Made by a program: the position numbers and the translations under genes. This document shows, in pieces, positions 62,553 through 64,000 of a stretch of 64,000 nucleotides of DNA. Within the stretch, counting starts at the first letter, position 1; the number at the start of each line of letters is the position of its first letter. The notes beneath the pieces are model-generated. The model searched no databases, had not been told where the DNA came from, and saw nothing but the letters and a program-made list of their open reading frames with translations. Source of the stretch: Roseibium album (GTDB taxonomy: Bacteria > Pseudomonadota > Alphaproteobacteria > Rhizobiales > Stappiaceae); NCBI RefSeq assembly GCF_001404515.1, contig NZ_CXWE01000001.1, forward strand, positions 868,001 to 932,000, given 5' to 3'.

Positions 62553-63002
62553 ATGACGCGCAAGCAGAGAAGGTTGACCCTGATCGGATCGGCGGGAGCC
62601 GTGCTGGCAATTGCACTCGGGCTGATTCTTTTTGCCCTTAACGATCAGATTGTCTTTTTTCAAAGTCCGACCGACATCACCCAAAATACAATGCCCGCCG
62701 GACAGCGCATTCGACTTGGCGGACTGGTCGAGGAAGGATCGGTCGAGAAGTCGGACAACGCTCAGGTGAATTTTCGTGTGACGGACATGGCGAACGCTGT
62801 TGCCGTTACCTATAAAGGAATACTACCGGACCTGTTTCGTGAGGGGCAGGGGGTCGTGACAGAGGGGGTCATTGGACCGGACGGTGTTTTCGTTGCCGAT
62901 AGCGTTCTTGCCAAGCATGACGAGAATTACATGCCCAAGGAAGTGGCAGAAGCGCTGAAGGATCAAGGTCATTGGCAGGGCGGCGAAGGCGAAGCCAACT
63001 AG
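62553..63002 (+). CDS. ccmE: heme chaperone CcmE
   Basis: Protein of 149 aa with an N-terminal membrane anchor (residues 8-29) and an OB-fold periplasmic domain. The heme-binding His lies in [10 protein letters not shown] near residue 124, and the preceding blocks ([31 protein letters not shown]) are those of CcmE. It shuttles heme from CcmC to CcmF in the periplasm. ccmF begins 30 bases downstream. Confidence 0.97.
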   Translation: MTRKQRRLTLIGSAGAVLAIALGLILFALNDQIVFFQSPTDITQNTMPAGQRIRLGGLVEEGSVEKSDNAQVNFRVTDMANAVAVTYKGILPDLFREGQGVVTEGVIGPDGVFVADSVLAKHDENYMPKEVAEALKDQGHWQGGEGEAN

Positions 63003-63032
63003 AAGCTGCCACGGGAGAGACAGGACGCGAAA

Positions 63033-64000
63033 ATGATCGTTGAACTGGGACACTACGCACTCGTGCTGGCCTTTGCGCTGACACTCGTCCAGTGCGTTCT
63101 GCCGCTTTGGGGGGCGCTGTCGGGAGATGACAGGCTGATGGCTGTTGCACCGCCTGTATCCGTCATGTTGTTCGTATTGGTGCTCATATCGTTTGTCGCA
63201 TTGACTGTTGCCTACCTGAATTCGGATTTCTCGGTTCTGAACGTGCTGCAGAATTCCCATTCCGCCAAGCCGCTGATCTATAAATTCACCGGCGTCTGGG
63301 GCAATCACGAGGGGTCCATGCTCCTTTGGGTCCTCATTCTGGTGTTTTTTGGGGCGCTTGTCGGATTTTTCGGCGGTAACCTGCCGAAAGATCTAAAGGC
63401 AGCAACGCTTTCGGTTCAGGCTTGGGTTTCGGCCGGTTTCATTCTGTTCCTGCTTGCCACGTCCAACCCTTTCGAGCGTGTGGTCAATCCGCCTCTGGAA
63501 GGAGCGGATCTCAATCCGATCCTGCAGGATATCGGTCTCGCAATTCATCCGCCGCTTCTCTATGTCGGCTATGTCGGCTTCTCCATCACATTTTCATTTG
63601 CGGTCGCAGCTCTCCTTCTTGGTCGCACGGATGCTGCCTGGGCGCGCTGGGTCCGTCCCTGGACGCTCCTGGCCTGGTGTTTCCTGACACTTGGCATCGC
63701 CATGGGGTCTTACTGGGCCTATTACGAACTCGGCTGGGGTGGCTGGTGGTTCTGGGACCCGGTCGAAAACGCCAGTTTCATGCCCTGGATTGCCGGGACG
63801 GCTTTGCTTCATTCAGCGATTGTCATGGAAAAGCGGGAGGCGCTGAAGATCTGGACGGTTCTTCTGGCCATTTTCACGTTCTCGCTCTCTCTGCTCGGCA
63901 CCTTTCTCGTGCGTTCTGGTGTTCTGACATCAGTCCACGCGTTCGCCACAGACCCGGCGCGCGGTGTGTTCATACTGGTCCTCCTGTGCATCTTCATCGG
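63033..64000 (+). CDS. ccmF: heme lyase CcmF, 5' part
   Basis: The frame from ATG 63033 stays open to the window edge (322 codons), so the gene is truncated by the window. It shows many membrane helices and the CcmF motifs: WGNHEGSMLLW near residue 89, NPFERV, HPPLLYVGYVG and the tryptophan-rich heme-handling motif WGGWWFWDPVENASFMPW near 236-253. CcmF joins heme to apocytochrome c. ccmH and degP would be expected beyond the edge, by analogy with rhizobia. Confidence 0.96.
   Translation, partial: MIVELGHYALVLAFALTLVQCVLPLWGALSGDDRLMAVAPPVSVMLFVLVLISFVALTVAYLNSDFSVLNVLQNSHSAKPLIYKFTGVWGNHEGSMLLWVLILVFFGALVGFFGGNLPKDLKAATLSVQAWVSAGFILFLLATSNPFERVVNPPLEGADLNPILQDIGLAIHPPLLYVGYVGFSITFSFAVAALLLGRTDAAWARWVRPWTLLAWCFLTLGIAMGSYWAYYELGWGGWWFWDPVENASFMPWIAGTALLHSAIVMEKREALKIWTVLLAIFTFSLSLLGTFLVRSGVLTSVHAFATDPARGVFILVLLCIFI

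Overview
The window reads as a chromosomal segment of an alphaproteobacterium of the Hyphomicrobiales, most like the marine Roseibium/Labrenzia/Stappia group. This is inference from protein style: a FeuP/FeuQ-type two-component system beside the ccmI-ccmE-ccmF cytochrome c maturation genes (known neighbours in rhizobia), a CysN-CysC fusion, YdcH and DUF2293 proteins, TTG/GTG starts, and GC-rich coding with AT-rich intergenic stretches. I see no transposase, integrase, CRISPR array, prophage or rRNA operon. The ends are cut: the left edge holds no recognisable gene and the right edge truncates ccmF.

Layout. 1-3.5 kb: tRNA-Gln with its own promoter, then a gene-poor stretch with a membrane-anchored pentapeptide-repeat protein, a 5'-truncated gene remnant and one doubtful small ORF. 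3.5-4.6 kb: two tandem PilZ paralogues. 5.2-8.9 kb: sulfate activation (cysQ, cysD, cysNC) ended by a strong terminator. 9.1-13.2 kb: a UDP-glucuronate 4-epimerase-like enzyme, a YbaK-type deacylase, a small membrane protein and a divergent pair that looks like a split MnmC. 13.2-15.5 kb: a LysR/AmpR-like regulator divergent from a class A beta-lactamase. 15.6-18.3 kb: 2-hydroxyacid dehydrogenase, ArsR regulator with two palindromic operators, and a desaturase-like protein with an altered second His box. 19-23.2 kb: a chemoreceptor with a C-terminal PilZ-like domain, and the ABC-F translation factor EttA. 23.4-27.6 kb: tandem FUSC-type membrane proteins. 27.8-32.4 kb: a His/Pro/Tyr-rich secreted protein, MOSC, RidA, DUF2293 and a GGDEF-EAL protein. 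32.8-36.5 kb: a Cys-rich HTH regulator, an ABC exporter and an XRE regulator. 36.7-42.7 kb: an RHH-like regulator with three 20-bp repeats over its promoter, then pspA-yqiJ-yqiK and two uncharacterised envelope proteins. 42.9-56 kb: a mixed set of enzymes and regulators, with a candidate small RNA near 48.0 kb. 56.6-64 kb: a small secreted PepSY-like protein, FeuP/FeuQ-like TCS, a lipoprotein, an unknown 491-aa protein and ccmI-ccmE-ccmF.

The most interesting block is 36.69-42.75 kb: a possible membrane-stress module in which a ribbon-helix-helix protein, acting on direct repeats that overlap a sigma70-like promoter, could replace the usual PspF control of PspA. A possible transcription attenuator lies just before pspA, and a coiled-coil membrane protein and a DUF922-like protein without its HExxH lie downstream. 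Cyclic-di-GMP themes recur (two PilZ proteins, a PilZ-tailed chemoreceptor, a GGDEF-EAL protein), and several regulator genes sit beside clear palindromes or repeats that are likely operators.
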